64,000 nt of DNA from Candidatus Thiodiazotropha sp. (ex Monitilora ramsayi) (GCA_025655575.1 JAHXIP010000016.1:1-64000), one strand, 5' to 3'. Numbered from the stretch's first letter, positions 34,759 to 45,173 are shown. Notes: generated from the sequence alone by a model not told the origin. Numbers and translations: made by a program.

Positions 34759-35850
34759 TCAGACATTGAATCGAAAGTGGATCACGTCGCCATCCCTGAC
34801 GATATACTCCTTTCCCTCGGATCGCAGTTTGCCCGCCTCGCGAGCCCCCTGTTCGCCCTTGCACGCAACAAAATCCTCATAGCTGACGATCTCAGCCCGA
34901 ATGAAGCCTCGCTCGAAGTCGGTATGGATCACCCCCGCAGCTTCGGGGGCGGTGGCACTTTGTGGGATCGTCCATGCCCTGACCTCCTTCTCGCCAGCCG
35001 TGAAATAGGTCTCCAGACCCAGAAGCTTATAACCCGCCCGCACCACTCGGTTAAGCCCCGGCTCTTCTAGTCCCATATCGGTAAGGAACTCAGCCCGCTC
35101 GTCCTCTTCCAGTTCGACAATCTCTGCCTCAATAGCGGCACAAACCGGTACTACCTCAGCCCCCTCTTCAGCCGCCATTTCCCGCAGCGCATCGAGGTGT
35201 GGATTCGACTCAAAGCCATCTTCGGCCACATTGGCGATATAGAGCACTGGTTTGGTGGTCAGCAGGAACAGGTCCCGTAGTTCTGCTGCCTCCTCCTCGC
35301 TAAGATCCATGCGGCGTACAGGCAGGCCTTCGTTGAGTTGATCCCTCACCCGCTCAAGCAGTGCCTTTCTGACCAGGATTTTCTTATCTCCGGTCTTCGC
35401 CTGACGTTCCGTCTTGGCCAGCCCCTTCTCGACCGACTCCAGGTCTGCCAGCGCCAACTCTGTATTGATCACCTCCACATCTGAGATTGGGTCGACACGA
35501 CCGGCCACGTGGACCACATCTTCGCTCTCAAAGCATCTCACGACCTGGGCAATCGCATCGGTCTCACGGATATTGGCAAGAAATTTGTTCCCCAGACCTT
35601 CGCCCTTGGAAGCGCCTGCCACCAGCCCTGCAATATCGACAAACTGCATAGTGGTGGGAATCACCGCCTGAGGTTTAACGATAGCGGCGATCACATCCAT
35701 ACGGGCATCGGGCAGCGGCACCATGCCTACATTGGGATCGATGGTGCAAAATGGATAATTTTCGGCGGCGATGGTCGCTCTGGTCAATGCATTGAAGAGC
35801 GTAGACTTACCGACATTGGGCAAGCCGACAATACCACATTTAAAGCCCAT
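34759..35850 (-). CDS. ychF: Redox-regulated ATPase / GTPase YchF
   Basis: Start ATG 35850 gives 363 residues beginning [23 protein letters not shown], the P-loop of the OBG subfamily. The remaining features are FVDIAGLV (G3), the YchF-type NVAEDG-like G4 variant that favours ATP over GTP, a coiled coil around residues 130-190, and the C-terminal TGS-like domain ([35 protein letters not shown]). YchF binds ribosomes and is linked to oxidative stress responses. Frequently neighbouring pth is not seen in the 50 bp up to tRNA-Met. Confidence 0.95.
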   Translation of the reverse strand: MGFKCGIVGLPNVGKSTLFNALTRATIAAENYPFCTIDPNVGMVPLPDARMDVIAAIVKPQAVIPTTMQFVDIAGLVAGASKGEGLGNKFLANIRETDAIAQVVRCFESEDVVHVAGRVDPISDVEVINTELALADLESVEKGLAKTERQAKTGDKKILVRKALLERVRDQLNEGLPVRRMDLSEEEAAELRDLFLLTTKPVLYIANVAEDGFESNPHLDALREMAAEEGAEVVPVCAAIEAEIVELEEDERAEFLTDMGLEEPGLNRVVRAGYKLLGLETYFTAGEKEVRAWTIPQSATAPEAAGVIHTDFERGFIRAEIVSYEDFVACKGEQGAREAGKLRSEGKEYIVRDGDVIHFRFNV

Positions 35851-35990
35851 GAAAGGTACCCCCGCAGAAAAGGGGCAAGCATACCGGAAAGGTCTGCCGA
35901 TTTGCACTCCTGCAGGCAATAATCAGCCATATTGGGAATGACTGGGAATTTACCGAGGGTTAGTGGATCAGCTGCATCAATACCCGGCAG

Positions 35991-36293
35991 CTATTGAATC
36001 GAAAAAAGCTTACCAAAGTTCGCGATGCGTAAAACGTCTTTTACTGCGTCGTTACCATTCATAAGGACGACACTCTCTCCATGTACATTGTATTCACGGA
36101 GCTGTAGCAACATGCCCATGGCGGAGCTGTCCATATATTCCGCACCCTCTAAGTCAACCACAAAGGACTTTTCTCCTTTGGAATAACTTTTGTAGACCTG
36201 TACAAAATCCTGATGGGTGGAAAAATCGAAGCGTCCCGCTACTTTGATGGTGACAGTTTTCTCATCATCGGACACAACACTGGATATGGACAT
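35991..36293 (-). CDS. STAS-domain protein (anti-sigma factor antagonist type)
   Basis: The 100-residue single-domain protein has the STAS core VAGRFDFSTHQDFVQVYK, FVVDLEGAEYMDSSAMGMLLQLREY, with the DSSAMG motif whose Ser is the usual phosphorylation site. A GGAG with a 6-base spacer precedes ATG 36293. Such proteins switch partners with a histidine-kinase-like anti-sigma factor; no kinase or phosphatase is nearby. The ParA-like gene lies 105 bp upstream on the same strand, so the two may be an operon. Confidence 0.88.
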   Translation of the reverse strand: MSISSVVSDDEKTVTIKVAGRFDFSTHQDFVQVYKSYSKGEKSFVVDLEGAEYMDSSAMGMLLQLREYNVHGESVVLMNGNDAVKDVLRIANFGKLFSIQ

Positions 36294-36398
36294 AAAAAAC
36301 TCCGGATTATCATCAAGTATTCGATAGTCAACCGCTGTCGTTCAACTCTCTGTAAATATTATCGTCTGACTCGCTAGATGCTTTACAGAATGATTGGC

Positions 36399-37157
36399 TT
36401 ATTTCGTGTCATTCAAGGCCAACAGCTCTTTAGCCAGTGCGTGAAACTCCTTTGCCGAATGACTTGCCGGCTTGAACTCAAAAATCGTTCGCCCGATTCC
36501 CGCACAAACTTCAAATGCGGCTCCCTGCCTGATCTTGGTTTCCAAGCACAGGTCCGAGAAGTGCTTTTGAAGCTTCTCCTGCATCGCTTTGGTATCCTTC
36601 GACCTGGGTAGAAAACGGTTCAGCACAATCCTGCTGCAAGGAGAGCGCACCAGATAGGGTCCAAATCGTTTTATGAGCAGGAGTGTTTTAAGCGCACCAT
36701 TCAGGCTGGACGGCTCTGCTGTCACAGGAATCAACACCTCATCGGCGGCAAAGATCGCATTTGCCATCAGCAAAGCATTTGAAGACGGTACATCAAACAA
36801 AACGAAGGCCTGATCGCTAAGCTGGCCATCGACAGCCTGCTTCAACAGTTGCATGCGAGTGGTCCCATCCTTCTGGAGGTGTTCCATCTCCATCAATTTG
36901 ACACCCGCAGGAATCAGGCCCAACAAATCCCTCACGGCCATCTTCACGGACCCCAGTGTCGTGCCGTTCATCATCACACGGTCTATACCTTTGGATGGCG
37001 CACGGAAAATACCCAGCCCATGGGCCAACCGTCCCTTTGGATCAAGATCCATTACAGTCACCCGCTGGCCGGCAAGCGCCAAGGCATGTCCCAAACTGGC
37101 CGTGATGGTTGTCTTTCCCACACCACCGACCTGATTGATTACCGCGATTCTCCGCAT
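36399..37157 (-). CDS. ParA/MinD-family ATPase lacking the signature lysine
   Basis: ATG 37157 gives 252 residues, MRRIAVINQVGGVGKTTITAS. The Walker A is QVGGVGKTT: the deviant ParA motif KGGxGKT has Val in place of the first (signature) Lys that normally reaches across the dimer to the partner ATP. The catalytic Lys of GKT is kept. A switch-like DLDPKGRL and the DVPSSNALLMANAIFAADEVLIPVTAEP strand follow, typical of ParA partition-like ATPases. No parB or plasmid gene is adjacent, so a role in positioning or regulation with the STAS protein is more likely than chromosome partition. Confidence 0.8.
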   Translation of the reverse strand: MRRIAVINQVGGVGKTTITASLGHALALAGQRVTVMDLDPKGRLAHGLGIFRAPSKGIDRVMMNGTTLGSVKMAVRDLLGLIPAGVKLMEMEHLQKDGTTRMQLLKQAVDGQLSDQAFVLFDVPSSNALLMANAIFAADEVLIPVTAEPSSLNGALKTLLLIKRFGPYLVRSPCSRIVLNRFLPRSKDTKAMQEKLQKHFSDLCLETKIRQGAAFEVCAGIGRTIFEFKPASHSAKEFHALAKELLALNDTK

Positions 37158-37483
37158 GGAGTGCCCATTTCTGCCGTAAAACCTGATTTGCAGAAGATTT
37201 TTCAAACCCTAGAAAGTCTTCTGCCACCTATTGACGAGTATTGCATGTCGCATTTACAAAGCAGGCAATACAACGCCTCCGGATCTACCCGGTTATTTGA
37301 ACTAACGGCTTAAAGGGCTGATACTTGAGATAGTCCCAGGGTCTTTTGAGCGTATCAAGCCTGAGAAATGGAACCGCTATGCGGCTTTAGTCAGCCTTAA
37401 CCCACAGATGTTGTCATGCAATTCACACTCATGGATTCAATCCTCGGTTACACTATGTATTAACCTGTTAGATTATTAAATTT
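37158..37483. other. Gene-free stretch between the ParA-like gene and the L,D-transpeptidase
   Basis: About 325 bp without a credible ORF. It contains an imperfect inverted repeat (GGGCTGATAC near 37315 with GTATCAAGCC near 37354) and a small CCGC/GCGG hairpin near 37376. No clear promoter or known RNA family was recognised. Confidence 0.3.
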
Positions 37484-38431
37484 ATGAGATTCAAGTTGTT
37501 CACATTGCTCGGCCTACTGCTGGGCACTTTGTCACCACTCCATGCGGTTACATTCGACCTTCCCGACCCGGGAGATGATGTGGTGGGCCAGACCTTCACC
37601 CTATCCACCCGCTGGGAAGAGACCTTCTCCGATATTGCCCGTATCTACGATATCGGGTATCGGCAGATGGTCGCGGCCAATCCCAAGGTGGATGCATGGT
37701 TACCGGGTGAAGGTACCCAGGTAGTCATCCCACAACAGTACATTCTGCCCCCCGTCCCGAGAGAGGGTATCGTGATCAACCTGGCGGAATTGAGACTATT
37801 CTATTTCCCCAAAGACCGCCCGGTGGTCGTCACCTATCCCATTGGTATCGGCCGTGAAGGCTGGAGTACACCAACGGGAGTGACAAAAGTCATTGGTAAA
37901 AAAGAGGGTCCCAGCTGGACAGTCCCTGCCTCGATCCTGAAAGAGCATGAGGAAGACGGAGACCCCCTGCCCCCTATCGTGCCCCCAGGCCCCGACAATC
38001 CTCTGGGCAACCACGCTGTCTATCTCGGCATGTCCGGATATCTCCTACACGGCACCAACAGACCCTATGGTGTCGGTATGCGCGTCAGTCACGGCTGCAT
38101 CCGCCTCTACCCGGAAAACATAGAACAGTTATTCCAACAGATTGACCCTGGCACACCGGTTCGTATTATCGACCAACCGTATAAGGCAGGTTGGCTGAAG
38201 GGTGAGCTTTACGTCCAGGTACATCCACCACTGGCAGAATATATAGAGGCGAGAGGTCACAACTACACAGAATTGGTGAATGCCGTTGTCCGTAAGTTGG
38301 GCGAAGACATGCGTAAACCCGATTGGTCACTGCTACAGGAATACGCAGAGAGCAAGACCGGGGTTCCTATGCCCCTCTATCTATGGGAAGGGGATGAAAT
38401 CGCCAAACATACCCAACCACCCCATCTATAA
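37484..38431 (+). CDS. L,D-transpeptidase (YkuD/ErfK family) with LysM-like region
   Basis: The 315-residue protein has a signal peptide (MRFKLFTLLGLLLGTLSPLHA). An N-terminal LysM-like segment follows (TFSDIARIYDIGYRQMVAANPKVDAWLPGEGTQVVIP). The YkuD catalytic domain has YPIGIGREGWSTPTG and the active site HGTN..YGVGMRVSHGCIRLYPENI, with the nucleophilic Cys in SHGCIRL. In E. coli the homologues YbiS/ErfK/YcfS attach Braun-type lipoprotein to peptidoglycan. The Ala-rich lipoprotein gene on the other side of the terminator could be a substrate, but it lacks an obvious C-terminal Lys-Arg-type end beyond KAMAK. Confidence 0.92.
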   Translation: MRFKLFTLLGLLLGTLSPLHAVTFDLPDPGDDVVGQTFTLSTRWEETFSDIARIYDIGYRQMVAANPKVDAWLPGEGTQVVIPQQYILPPVPREGIVINLAELRLFYFPKDRPVVVTYPIGIGREGWSTPTGVTKVIGKKEGPSWTVPASILKEHEEDGDPLPPIVPPGPDNPLGNHAVYLGMSGYLLHGTNRPYGVGMRVSHGCIRLYPENIEQLFQQIDPGTPVRIIDQPYKAGWLKGELYVQVHPPLAEYIEARGHNYTELVNAVVRKLGEDMRKPDWSLLQEYAESKTGVPMPLYLWEGDEIAKHTQPPHL

Positions 38432-38474
38432 CCTTCGTATTCCTCTTTGATCTAGGGGATCAGTTTTTTAAGCA

Positions 38475-38515
38475 TAAAAAAAACCCCGACAGCTTCTCAG
38501 CACCCGGGGTTTTTT
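38475..38515. terminator. Bidirectional terminator between L,D-transpeptidase and lipoprotein genes
   Basis: AACCCCG (38482-38488) pairs with CGGGGTT (38505-38511). T-runs follow on both strands (TTTTTT rightwards, eight T leftwards), serving the two convergent genes. Confidence 0.85.
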
Positions 38516-38550
38516 CAGCCCCCGAAGGGGCATAAACCAAGAATGGTTTA

Positions 38551-38832
38551 TTATTTTGCCATTGCCTTTTCGGACATACGGCCACACTTCTCGTTGCAAG
38601 CATCGGCAGCATCGCTGGCAGCGTTTGCGGCCTTCATTGCTGCGTCAGCCGTACCCTGTGCGGTAGCGGCATCCAGCTGAGCCTCTTTTGCAGCCTTCAT
38701 GGCAGCATCGGCAGCAGCTTGTGCATTAGCAACATCAGCTTCCATTTTACTCATGTCTGTTGTGGCACAACCTGCGAGCAGGCCCAGACCCAAAACCATA
38801 GCGGCAGTTTTCATCATGGTGGTTTTCATCAT
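38551..38832 (-). CDS. Small Ala-rich Lpp/OprI-like outer membrane lipoprotein
   Basis: ATG 38832, preceded by GAGAG about 5 bases upstream, gives 93 residues. Lipobox LLAGC sits near residue 22 and leaves a short mature protein. It has an alanine-zipper heptad pattern (ADAAMKAAKEAQLDAATAQG, ADAAMKAANAASDAADA) with a repeated ADAAMKAA segment, as in Lpp and OprI. The C-terminus reads CNEKCGRMSEKAMAK: two Cys and a terminal Lys, which in Lpp is the residue linked to peptidoglycan. A structural envelope role is likely. The convergent L,D-transpeptidase gene is suggestive. Confidence 0.82.
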   Translation of the reverse strand: MMKTTMMKTAAMVLGLGLLAGCATTDMSKMEADVANAQAAADAAMKAAKEAQLDAATAQGTADAAMKAANAASDAADACNEKCGRMSEKAMAK

Positions 38833-38980
38833 TTTACTCTCGATCTCTCTGCGTTTTTCCATTGTTAGACAGATGCTTGGCATCCGGCACAAGCTTGGGC
38901 TAAAACAAACTCAAATTCAATGCTGAGTTTGTGATATTAGGACGCTTTTTGCAATTTATCTGCTATGAACTGCTACGAAT

Positions 38981-40660
38981 TCACTCTATTTTGGCTTGGC
39001 CCAGCCCTCTTGGGTCACTAGCGGCATCAACCTTACCCGTTTTTTTATTCCAATAAACTGCCTGCATATTTCCATAATCATGCTCGAGGGGCTTCAACTG
39101 ATGCCCCATCTTTTCAAGTTGCTTACGCATGGATTCATCGAAGGCATCAGTTTCATACTGAATCTGATCAGGAAGATACTGATGATGAAAACGGGGCCGC
39201 TTCACCCAATCCGTCGGCCCCTTACCCTCGGCCATTTCAAGAATGCCCAACAGAACCATGGTAATGATACGGCTGCCACCCGGCGTACCCAACACAGCTA
39301 CTTGTTGCTCATCTTCCACAAAGGTCGGGGACATACTGGATAACATCCGCTTACCCCCTGCAATCGCGTTGGCCTCTGCACCCACCAAACCATACACGTT
39401 GGGCACACCGGGGCTGGCCGAAAAGTCATCCATTTCATCATTCAACAAAACACCGGTTCCCGGCACGACAAAGCCTGAACCGAATGGGTAGTTGATGCTC
39501 AGTGTGGCTGCCACACGATTGCCTTCTCGATCCAGAATAGAGAAATGGGTCGTATCCCTCCCCTCTTCATGGTTCTGGTTACCCACGCTCTGGCTCGCAC
39601 GTTCCATCTGGATATCCCTCGCCAGGCCGGCGGCATACCAGGGATGGGTCAACGCATCGACAGGGATATCGACAAAATCGGGATCGCCCAGATAGTCCGC
39701 CCGGTCACGATAGGCACGACGCATCGCCTCCACAATCAGATGAGTGCGCTGAGGCTCCTCCACCTTTGGTAGATTAAAACCCTGCAGGATGTTGAGCATG
39801 GTAATCAGGGCGATGCCCCCCGAAGAGGGTGGTGAGGCACTGGTTATCTTCAGGCCCATGAAGTTGCCCCGTATCGGCATCCTTTCAATCACGCGATAAC
39901 TGGCCAAATCCTCAAGACTCCAGATACCACCAGCCAGCTTCACTGCATCGACTATCCGCTCGGCAAACTCACCTCGATAAAAGCCATCCGCTCCTGCATC
40001 AGCCATCCGCTGCAGCGTTTCTGCCAACTCAGGTTGACGTATCAGATACCCTTCTGCAGGCACCTCACCCTTGTGAAGAAAGATCGAGTTGGCAGACTCT
40101 GACGCTCGTAGCGCCTTGAGCCGCCATGTCGCCATACGTACATAATGACTCTCAACAGGAAACCCTTCCCGAGCGATACGGATGGCGGGTGCCAGAACGT
40201 CCTTGAATGGCAGACGCCCGTAGTGCTCAGATATATGGGCTAGCGCCGCCGGTTCTCCCGGAATGCCCGCTGCCAGAGGGCCATTGATGGAGAGTCCGGG
40301 GATCACCTCTCCCTCTTTGTCCAAATAGAGGTCACGGTGTGCCGCCAATGGCGCCCGCTCCCTGCCATCCACCATTGTCTCGAAACCGTCACTGGCACGA
40401 TGCAATAACCAGAACCCTCCACCCCCAATACCCGAACTGTAAGGCTCCACCACAGCCAGCACAGCACTGACCGCTACAGCAGCATCAAATGCGTTGCCTC
40501 CGAGCTTCAGAATCTGATGACCCGCTTCGGTTGCCAATGGATGGGCCGTGGCAATAGCAGCCTTGTCGGGAACAGCGGCTGTAGTGAGTGGTGATAAAAA
40601 AAGAAAGGCACAAAAAAGGCCCCACCAGGGAGCCTTTTGTTTGAGCAGACCGAACATCAT
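38981..40660 (-). CDS. ggt: Gamma-glutamyltranspeptidase
   Basis: The 559-residue precursor has a signal peptide (PWWGLFCAFLFLSPLTTAA). The large subunit includes GGNAFDAAVAVSAVLAVVEPYSSGIGGGGFWLL. The autoprocessing site lies at DTTHFSILD, where the first Thr of THFS becomes the N-terminal nucleophile of the small subunit. Downstream are SINYPFGSGFVVPGTGVLLNDEMDDF and SSMSPTFVED. The enzyme cleaves glutathione and other gamma-glutamyl compounds in the periplasm. It is 3 bp downstream of the ferredoxin gene on the same strand. Confidence 0.95.
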   Translation of the reverse strand: MMFGLLKQKAPWWGLFCAFLFLSPLTTAAVPDKAAIATAHPLATEAGHQILKLGGNAFDAAVAVSAVLAVVEPYSSGIGGGGFWLLHRASDGFETMVDGRERAPLAAHRDLYLDKEGEVIPGLSINGPLAAGIPGEPAALAHISEHYGRLPFKDVLAPAIRIAREGFPVESHYVRMATWRLKALRASESANSIFLHKGEVPAEGYLIRQPELAETLQRMADAGADGFYRGEFAERIVDAVKLAGGIWSLEDLASYRVIERMPIRGNFMGLKITSASPPSSGGIALITMLNILQGFNLPKVEEPQRTHLIVEAMRRAYRDRADYLGDPDFVDIPVDALTHPWYAAGLARDIQMERASQSVGNQNHEEGRDTTHFSILDREGNRVAATLSINYPFGSGFVVPGTGVLLNDEMDDFSASPGVPNVYGLVGAEANAIAGGKRMLSSMSPTFVEDEQQVAVLGTPGGSRIITMVLLGILEMAEGKGPTDWVKRPRFHHQYLPDQIQYETDAFDESMRKQLEKMGHQLKPLEHDYGNMQAVYWNKKTGKVDAASDPRGLGQAKIE

Positions 40661-40663
40661 CGC

Positions 40664-40933
<270 letters not shown>

Positions 40934-40951
40934 TTAAGCTAGTTTCAAATG

Positions 40952-41461
<510 letters not shown>

Positions 41462-41490
41462 TCAGAAAACAGGGCGTTAAATGACAATTA

Positions 41491-42063
41491 TCAGCCTGGC
41501 AAAGGCGCGTGCGCCAGTCCATATCGTACTTGGCCTGCTATTTTCTCCTGTATGAACTCCCAGCTATCCGGCAGATTTGGAAAGTGACGCGAAACATCCT
41601 CCTCAAGATAGATACGTGCATCGTCAGCCAGCCATCCCATGGTCAGACGCTGGCAGAGTGGTTCAAGTAGATTACTGTCAAAAGGGGGATCGAGAAAAAC
41701 CACATCGAAAGGGGTTGGCTCCTGCTCAAGAAATTGTAGCGCATCCGCCCTGACGACAGAGAGCTGTTCGAGCTCCAGCAGTGCCTTGTTTTTTCCCAGC
41801 TGTCGCACCACGGAGCCTGCAGAATCAACCAGCACCACTTTTGCGGCACCGCGGGAGGCAGCCTCAATACCGAGTGCGCCGCTGCCAGCAAATAGATCCA
41901 GGCAGCTCGCGCCCTGAATGACTGGTTGCAACCAGTTGAAGAGGGTCTCTCGTATGCGGTCACCGGTGGGACGCAACCCCGGCATCTCTGCAAAAGGGAG
42001 CTTTCGTCCACGATGCTGTCCACCGATAATGCGGACAGTGGATTCGGATGGGTTGGATTTCAA
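41491..42063 (-). CDS. rsmD: 16S rRNA (guanine(966)-N(2))-methyltransferase RsmD
   Basis: The frame begins with TTG 42063 and gives 190 residues, with VRIIGGQHRGRKLPF, RPTGDRIRETLFNWL, the SAM-binding DLFAGSGALGIEAASRGA and the catalytic DPPFD motif. RsmD methylates G966 in helix 31 of 16S rRNA. It runs into coaD and lies downstream of the M16 peptidase pair, the usual context opposite ftsY. Confidence 0.95.
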   Translation of the reverse strand: MKSNPSESTVRIIGGQHRGRKLPFAEMPGLRPTGDRIRETLFNWLQPVIQGASCLDLFAGSGALGIEAASRGAAKVVLVDSAGSVVRQLGKNKALLELEQLSVVRADALQFLEQEPTPFDVVFLDPPFDSNLLEPLCQRLTMGWLADDARIYLEEDVSRHFPNLPDSWEFIQEKIAGQVRYGLAHAPLPG

Positions 42064-42133
42064 AACCTGGCCCTTGATTCAGTGAGTTATTGAAAACGAT
42101 TGCGGAGTCAGCATACCCGAGATATGCACCCCG

Positions 42134-43480
42134 TCAATTACCCTCACTGTTAGTCTGTGCCAGGGGATCACTGAAACGACCAACCTGTATGGTAACCAGC
42201 CGCTCCGGATCGATGCGCCGTTTGAAAGCATCACGGATCTGATCCTTTGTCACTGCCTCAACTTTATCGACAAACTGATCCAGATAATCAAGTGGCAGAT
42301 CATAGAAACCGATCACTGACAGATACTGGATGATCTTGCTGTTGGAGGCAATGCGCAGCGGAAATCCTCCCGTGATGTTCTGCTTGGCAGCCTTCAACTC
42401 CGCTTCTGTCGGACCCTCTCTGATAAATCGCTCCAGGGTATCGGTGAGGACTTTCAGCGCCTCGTCAGCCTGATCATTTTTAGTCTGCAAGCCAAGCTGA
42501 AAGATACCCGGTTGACGCATAGGCAGAAAATAACTGTAGACGCTGTAACTCAAACCCCGCTTTTCACGTACCTCATCACTGAGCAGTGAAACCAGCCCGC
42601 TACCACCGAGGATATGGTTACCCACATAGAGGGTGAAATAGTCGGGATCACCCCGGCGCATACCCGGCTGACCCAGATAGAGATGGGACTGGCTCGAAGG
42701 AAAAGGAATACGCTCCGTGACCGCCTGCGGCAGAGGAGCCACCTCAGGCAGAGGAGGTACAGGCCTACCTGCCGGGAGTGATGCTGTGAGTTGTTCAGCA
42801 ATGGCTTTGGCCTGTTTTCGATCAATCGCACCAACAATGGCCACCTGGGCATTACCTGCCACATAGAGACGCTTATGTGTCTCGATAATGTCATCGCGGG
42901 TAATCGATTTCACCGACGCTCTGGTACCTTCCGGATCTGCTGCATAGGGGTGGTCACCGAACACCAACTCATAGAGACGTTTTTTACCCACACTGCCGGG
43001 AGACTGCTCATCCTGCAGCAGACTGGCTAAAATCGACTGCCGCTCACGCTCAATCTCCTCTGGATCGAAGCGGGGCTCTGCCAGAATCTTCGTCATGGTT
43101 TCCAGGGTCACGGAAAGCGCGTCCAGCTTGGTCAGCGTGCGGGCAGATACCCAGGCCATGTCACGCAGAGAACCGACCTCCAATTGTGCGCCCACGTGTT
43201 CCAACCGTTCTGCAATCTCCTGTGCACTCCACTCCCCTGCCCCTTCCGACAGCAGACTATTGGTAAACGATGTCACCCCCGGTTTGTCTTGATCTCTGGC
43301 GCTGCCCGCGTCAAACACGACGCGTACGTCGACCATGGGGATCTCCGGGGCCTCGACAAAAAGTACTCCGGCCCCATTGGTCGTCTGCCAGCTATGGATC
43401 TGCGGTCCTGCAAACAGTGTCGAGGTAAACCAGAGGCCGGCGATGAACAGAAGCCGTGAAACGTTAGCATTACCCACCAT
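42134..43480 (-). CDS. M16-family peptidase homologue without zinc motif (non-catalytic subunit)
   Basis: The 448-residue protein has a signal peptide (LLFIAGLWFTSTLFAG) and M16 fold. The position of the zinc motif HxxEH reads TSFTNSLLSEG, so zinc ligands are missing. In M16B heterodimers one subunit carries the active site and the other an arginine pair near GGSGLVSLLSDEVREKRGLSYSV, which is present here. It overlaps the upstream zinc-containing paralogue by 11 bp, so the two products should form a 1:1 periplasmic complex. Confidence 0.9.
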   Translation of the reverse strand: MVGNANVSRLLFIAGLWFTSTLFAGPQIHSWQTTNGAGVLFVEAPEIPMVDVRVVFDAGSARDQDKPGVTSFTNSLLSEGAGEWSAQEIAERLEHVGAQLEVGSLRDMAWVSARTLTKLDALSVTLETMTKILAEPRFDPEEIERERQSILASLLQDEQSPGSVGKKRLYELVFGDHPYAADPEGTRASVKSITRDDIIETHKRLYVAGNAQVAIVGAIDRKQAKAIAEQLTASLPAGRPVPPLPEVAPLPQAVTERIPFPSSQSHLYLGQPGMRRGDPDYFTLYVGNHILGGSGLVSLLSDEVREKRGLSYSVYSYFLPMRQPGIFQLGLQTKNDQADEALKVLTDTLERFIREGPTEAELKAAKQNITGGFPLRIASNSKIIQYLSVIGFYDLPLDYLDQFVDKVEAVTKDQIRDAFKRRIDPERLVTIQVGRFSDPLAQTNSEGN

Positions 43481-44831
43481 GACGTCCTCCAGCCGCTGCC
43501 TTTACGGTTTGTTTGTTTTCCATGGGTAAAGGCTCCAGCACCGCCACACTGAGGTTGCTCTCGACCAGATACTTCTGAGCCACCTCGCGTATCTGTTCCG
43601 GGGTTACCTGTTTCAGGTGATCGACATATTCATCGGCCAAACGCCAATCGAGTCCAATGGTTTCCAGTTGCCCAATCAGCATGGCCTGATAGAAAACTGA
43701 GTCTTTCTCGAAGACTTTGGCGGCAATAATCTGGTTGCGCACACGCTCCATCTCCTTGTCACTCACAAGCTCAGTCTTGAATCGTTCGATCTCCTCCAGC
43801 AGAGCGGTCTCGACCTTCTCGACTGACTTACCCGGGGTGGGGACCGCATCCATAGTCAGCATGCCAGAAAGTCGAGAGAAAGCGTTGTAACTGGCATCCG
43901 CTGAGGCGGCCAGTTTGCTACCGCGAATCAGATGATTGGTTAATCTTGCACTGCTGCCGCCATCGAGTACATAGGCCAGCATCTCCAACGCATAGGGTTC
44001 CCAGGGGGCTTCCGCCTTACCGATCACGGGTGTCTTGTAACCCAGTATCAAGTAAGGCTGACGGGCTGGTGCTTTCACGGTAAAACGCTTGATGCCCTTT
44101 TGTACCGGTTCGGTACGTGGCTTGGGTCGGGCAATCTGCTCCGGTTTGAGTGGGCCAAAATACTGCTCAGCAAGTTTTATCACATGATCGGGTTCCACAT
44201 CGCCGACAACCACCAGTGTGGCATTGTTGGGGGCATACCACATGCGATACCAGGCCTGCAGGTCCGCCATCTCCAGAGCATCGAGATCTGCCATCCAACC
44301 GATGACCGGAATACGATAGGGTGAGGCCTCATAAGCACCGGCCAGGAACTGCTCGTAGGTCAGCGAGGTCGGCTTGTCCTCGGTGCGCATGCGGCGCTCC
44401 TCCTTCACCACTTCAACCTCTTTGAGAAACTCCTCCTGCAGCAGTTTGAGGTTTCGCATGCGGTCTGCTTCCAGACGGAAGGAGACTTCAAGACGGTCGC
44501 TGGACATGGTCTGAAAATAAGCCGTGTAGTCACGACCGGTAAAGGCATTTTCATCACCGCCATTGGCCGCGATGATACGGGAAAACTCTCCAGGCTCCAG
44601 ATTCTCCGTACCTTTGAACATCATATGTTCAAGCACGTGGGAAACGCCGCTGATACCCCCGTGTTCGTAACTGGAACCCACCTTATACCAGACCTGGGAT
44701 ACGGCAATAGGTGCCCGCCTGTCGGGCTTGATGATGACTTTCATGCCATTATCAAGTTGCTGTTCAACCACCTCAGCCTGTACCTGGCATAACCCCAGCA
44801 TCAGAAGTAAACCTATCGTCACGCTACGCAT
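43470..44831 (-). CDS. M16-family zinc metallopeptidase (catalytic subunit)
   Basis: The 453-residue protein has a signal peptide (MRSVTIGLLLMLGLCQVQA) and the inverted zinc motif HVLEH in GVSHVLEHMMFKGTENL, with the distal Glu of EVVKEERRMRTEDKP. C-terminal M16_C repeats follow. The pair with the next gene is the typical gammaproteobacterial M16B arrangement divergent from ftsY. Substrates are unknown; related enzymes degrade peptides in the periplasm. Confidence 0.93.
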   Translation of the reverse strand: MRSVTIGLLLMLGLCQVQAEVVEQQLDNGMKVIIKPDRRAPIAVSQVWYKVGSSYEHGGISGVSHVLEHMMFKGTENLEPGEFSRIIAANGGDENAFTGRDYTAYFQTMSSDRLEVSFRLEADRMRNLKLLQEEFLKEVEVVKEERRMRTEDKPTSLTYEQFLAGAYEASPYRIPVIGWMADLDALEMADLQAWYRMWYAPNNATLVVVGDVEPDHVIKLAEQYFGPLKPEQIARPKPRTEPVQKGIKRFTVKAPARQPYLILGYKTPVIGKAEAPWEPYALEMLAYVLDGGSSARLTNHLIRGSKLAASADASYNAFSRLSGMLTMDAVPTPGKSVEKVETALLEEIERFKTELVSDKEMERVRNQIIAAKVFEKDSVFYQAMLIGQLETIGLDWRLADEYVDHLKQVTPEQIREVAQKYLVESNLSVAVLEPLPMENKQTVKAAAGGRHGG

Positions 44832-45173
44832 CTAGAGCATCCTTTAAAAAGTTTTTTCTACCATCAAGCAGCACCGAGTGTCCGGCAAATGACAAAGACA
44901 CTCGAATCAAAACATGTTTGCCGTCAAATCAAATCCACTGAATAGTTCAGTGTTTTTCGACACATCCGTTCCCAAGACCACTCGTCTCTGGTGTTTTGAC
45001 AAATTTCCTAACAAAACCGACCAGGCCCTTTCTATCCAGCCTGACAGCCCTGTAGAATACCCGCCTGTGGCAGACCGGCGGTATTCTTTCAAAGCCTTCG
45101 GTCAATGTCTAAACAACAACTAAGAACCTGTCGCTGGGACAGAGTTCCTCATCCACCCCCGGTAGTCCAGTGT
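44832..45173. other. Divergent intergenic region between M16 peptidases and ftsY
   Basis: Two hairpins stand out. CACTGAA-TAG-TTCAGTG with a T-run (44936-44957) looks like a small terminator. A longer imperfect stem, GAATAC/GTATTC with CGCC/GGCG inside, lies at about 45055-45086. The in-frame ATG at 45105 would extend FtsY by 23 residues, but ATG 45174 is the family start. I saw no convincing promoter. Confidence 0.4.
44936..44957 (+). terminator. Orphan terminator-like hairpin
   Basis: A perfect 7-bp stem (CACTGAA with TTCAGTG) with a 3-base loop is followed by TTTTT on the plus strand. No plus-strand gene precedes it; the region to the left is the 5' end of the M16 gene on the minus strand. 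Confidence 0.4.

Noticed and set aside
44914..45123. 69-codon plus-strand ORF before ftsY
   Set aside because: It spans the orphan hairpin, has no ribosome-binding site or family, and overlaps an alternative ftsY start; more likely non-coding.
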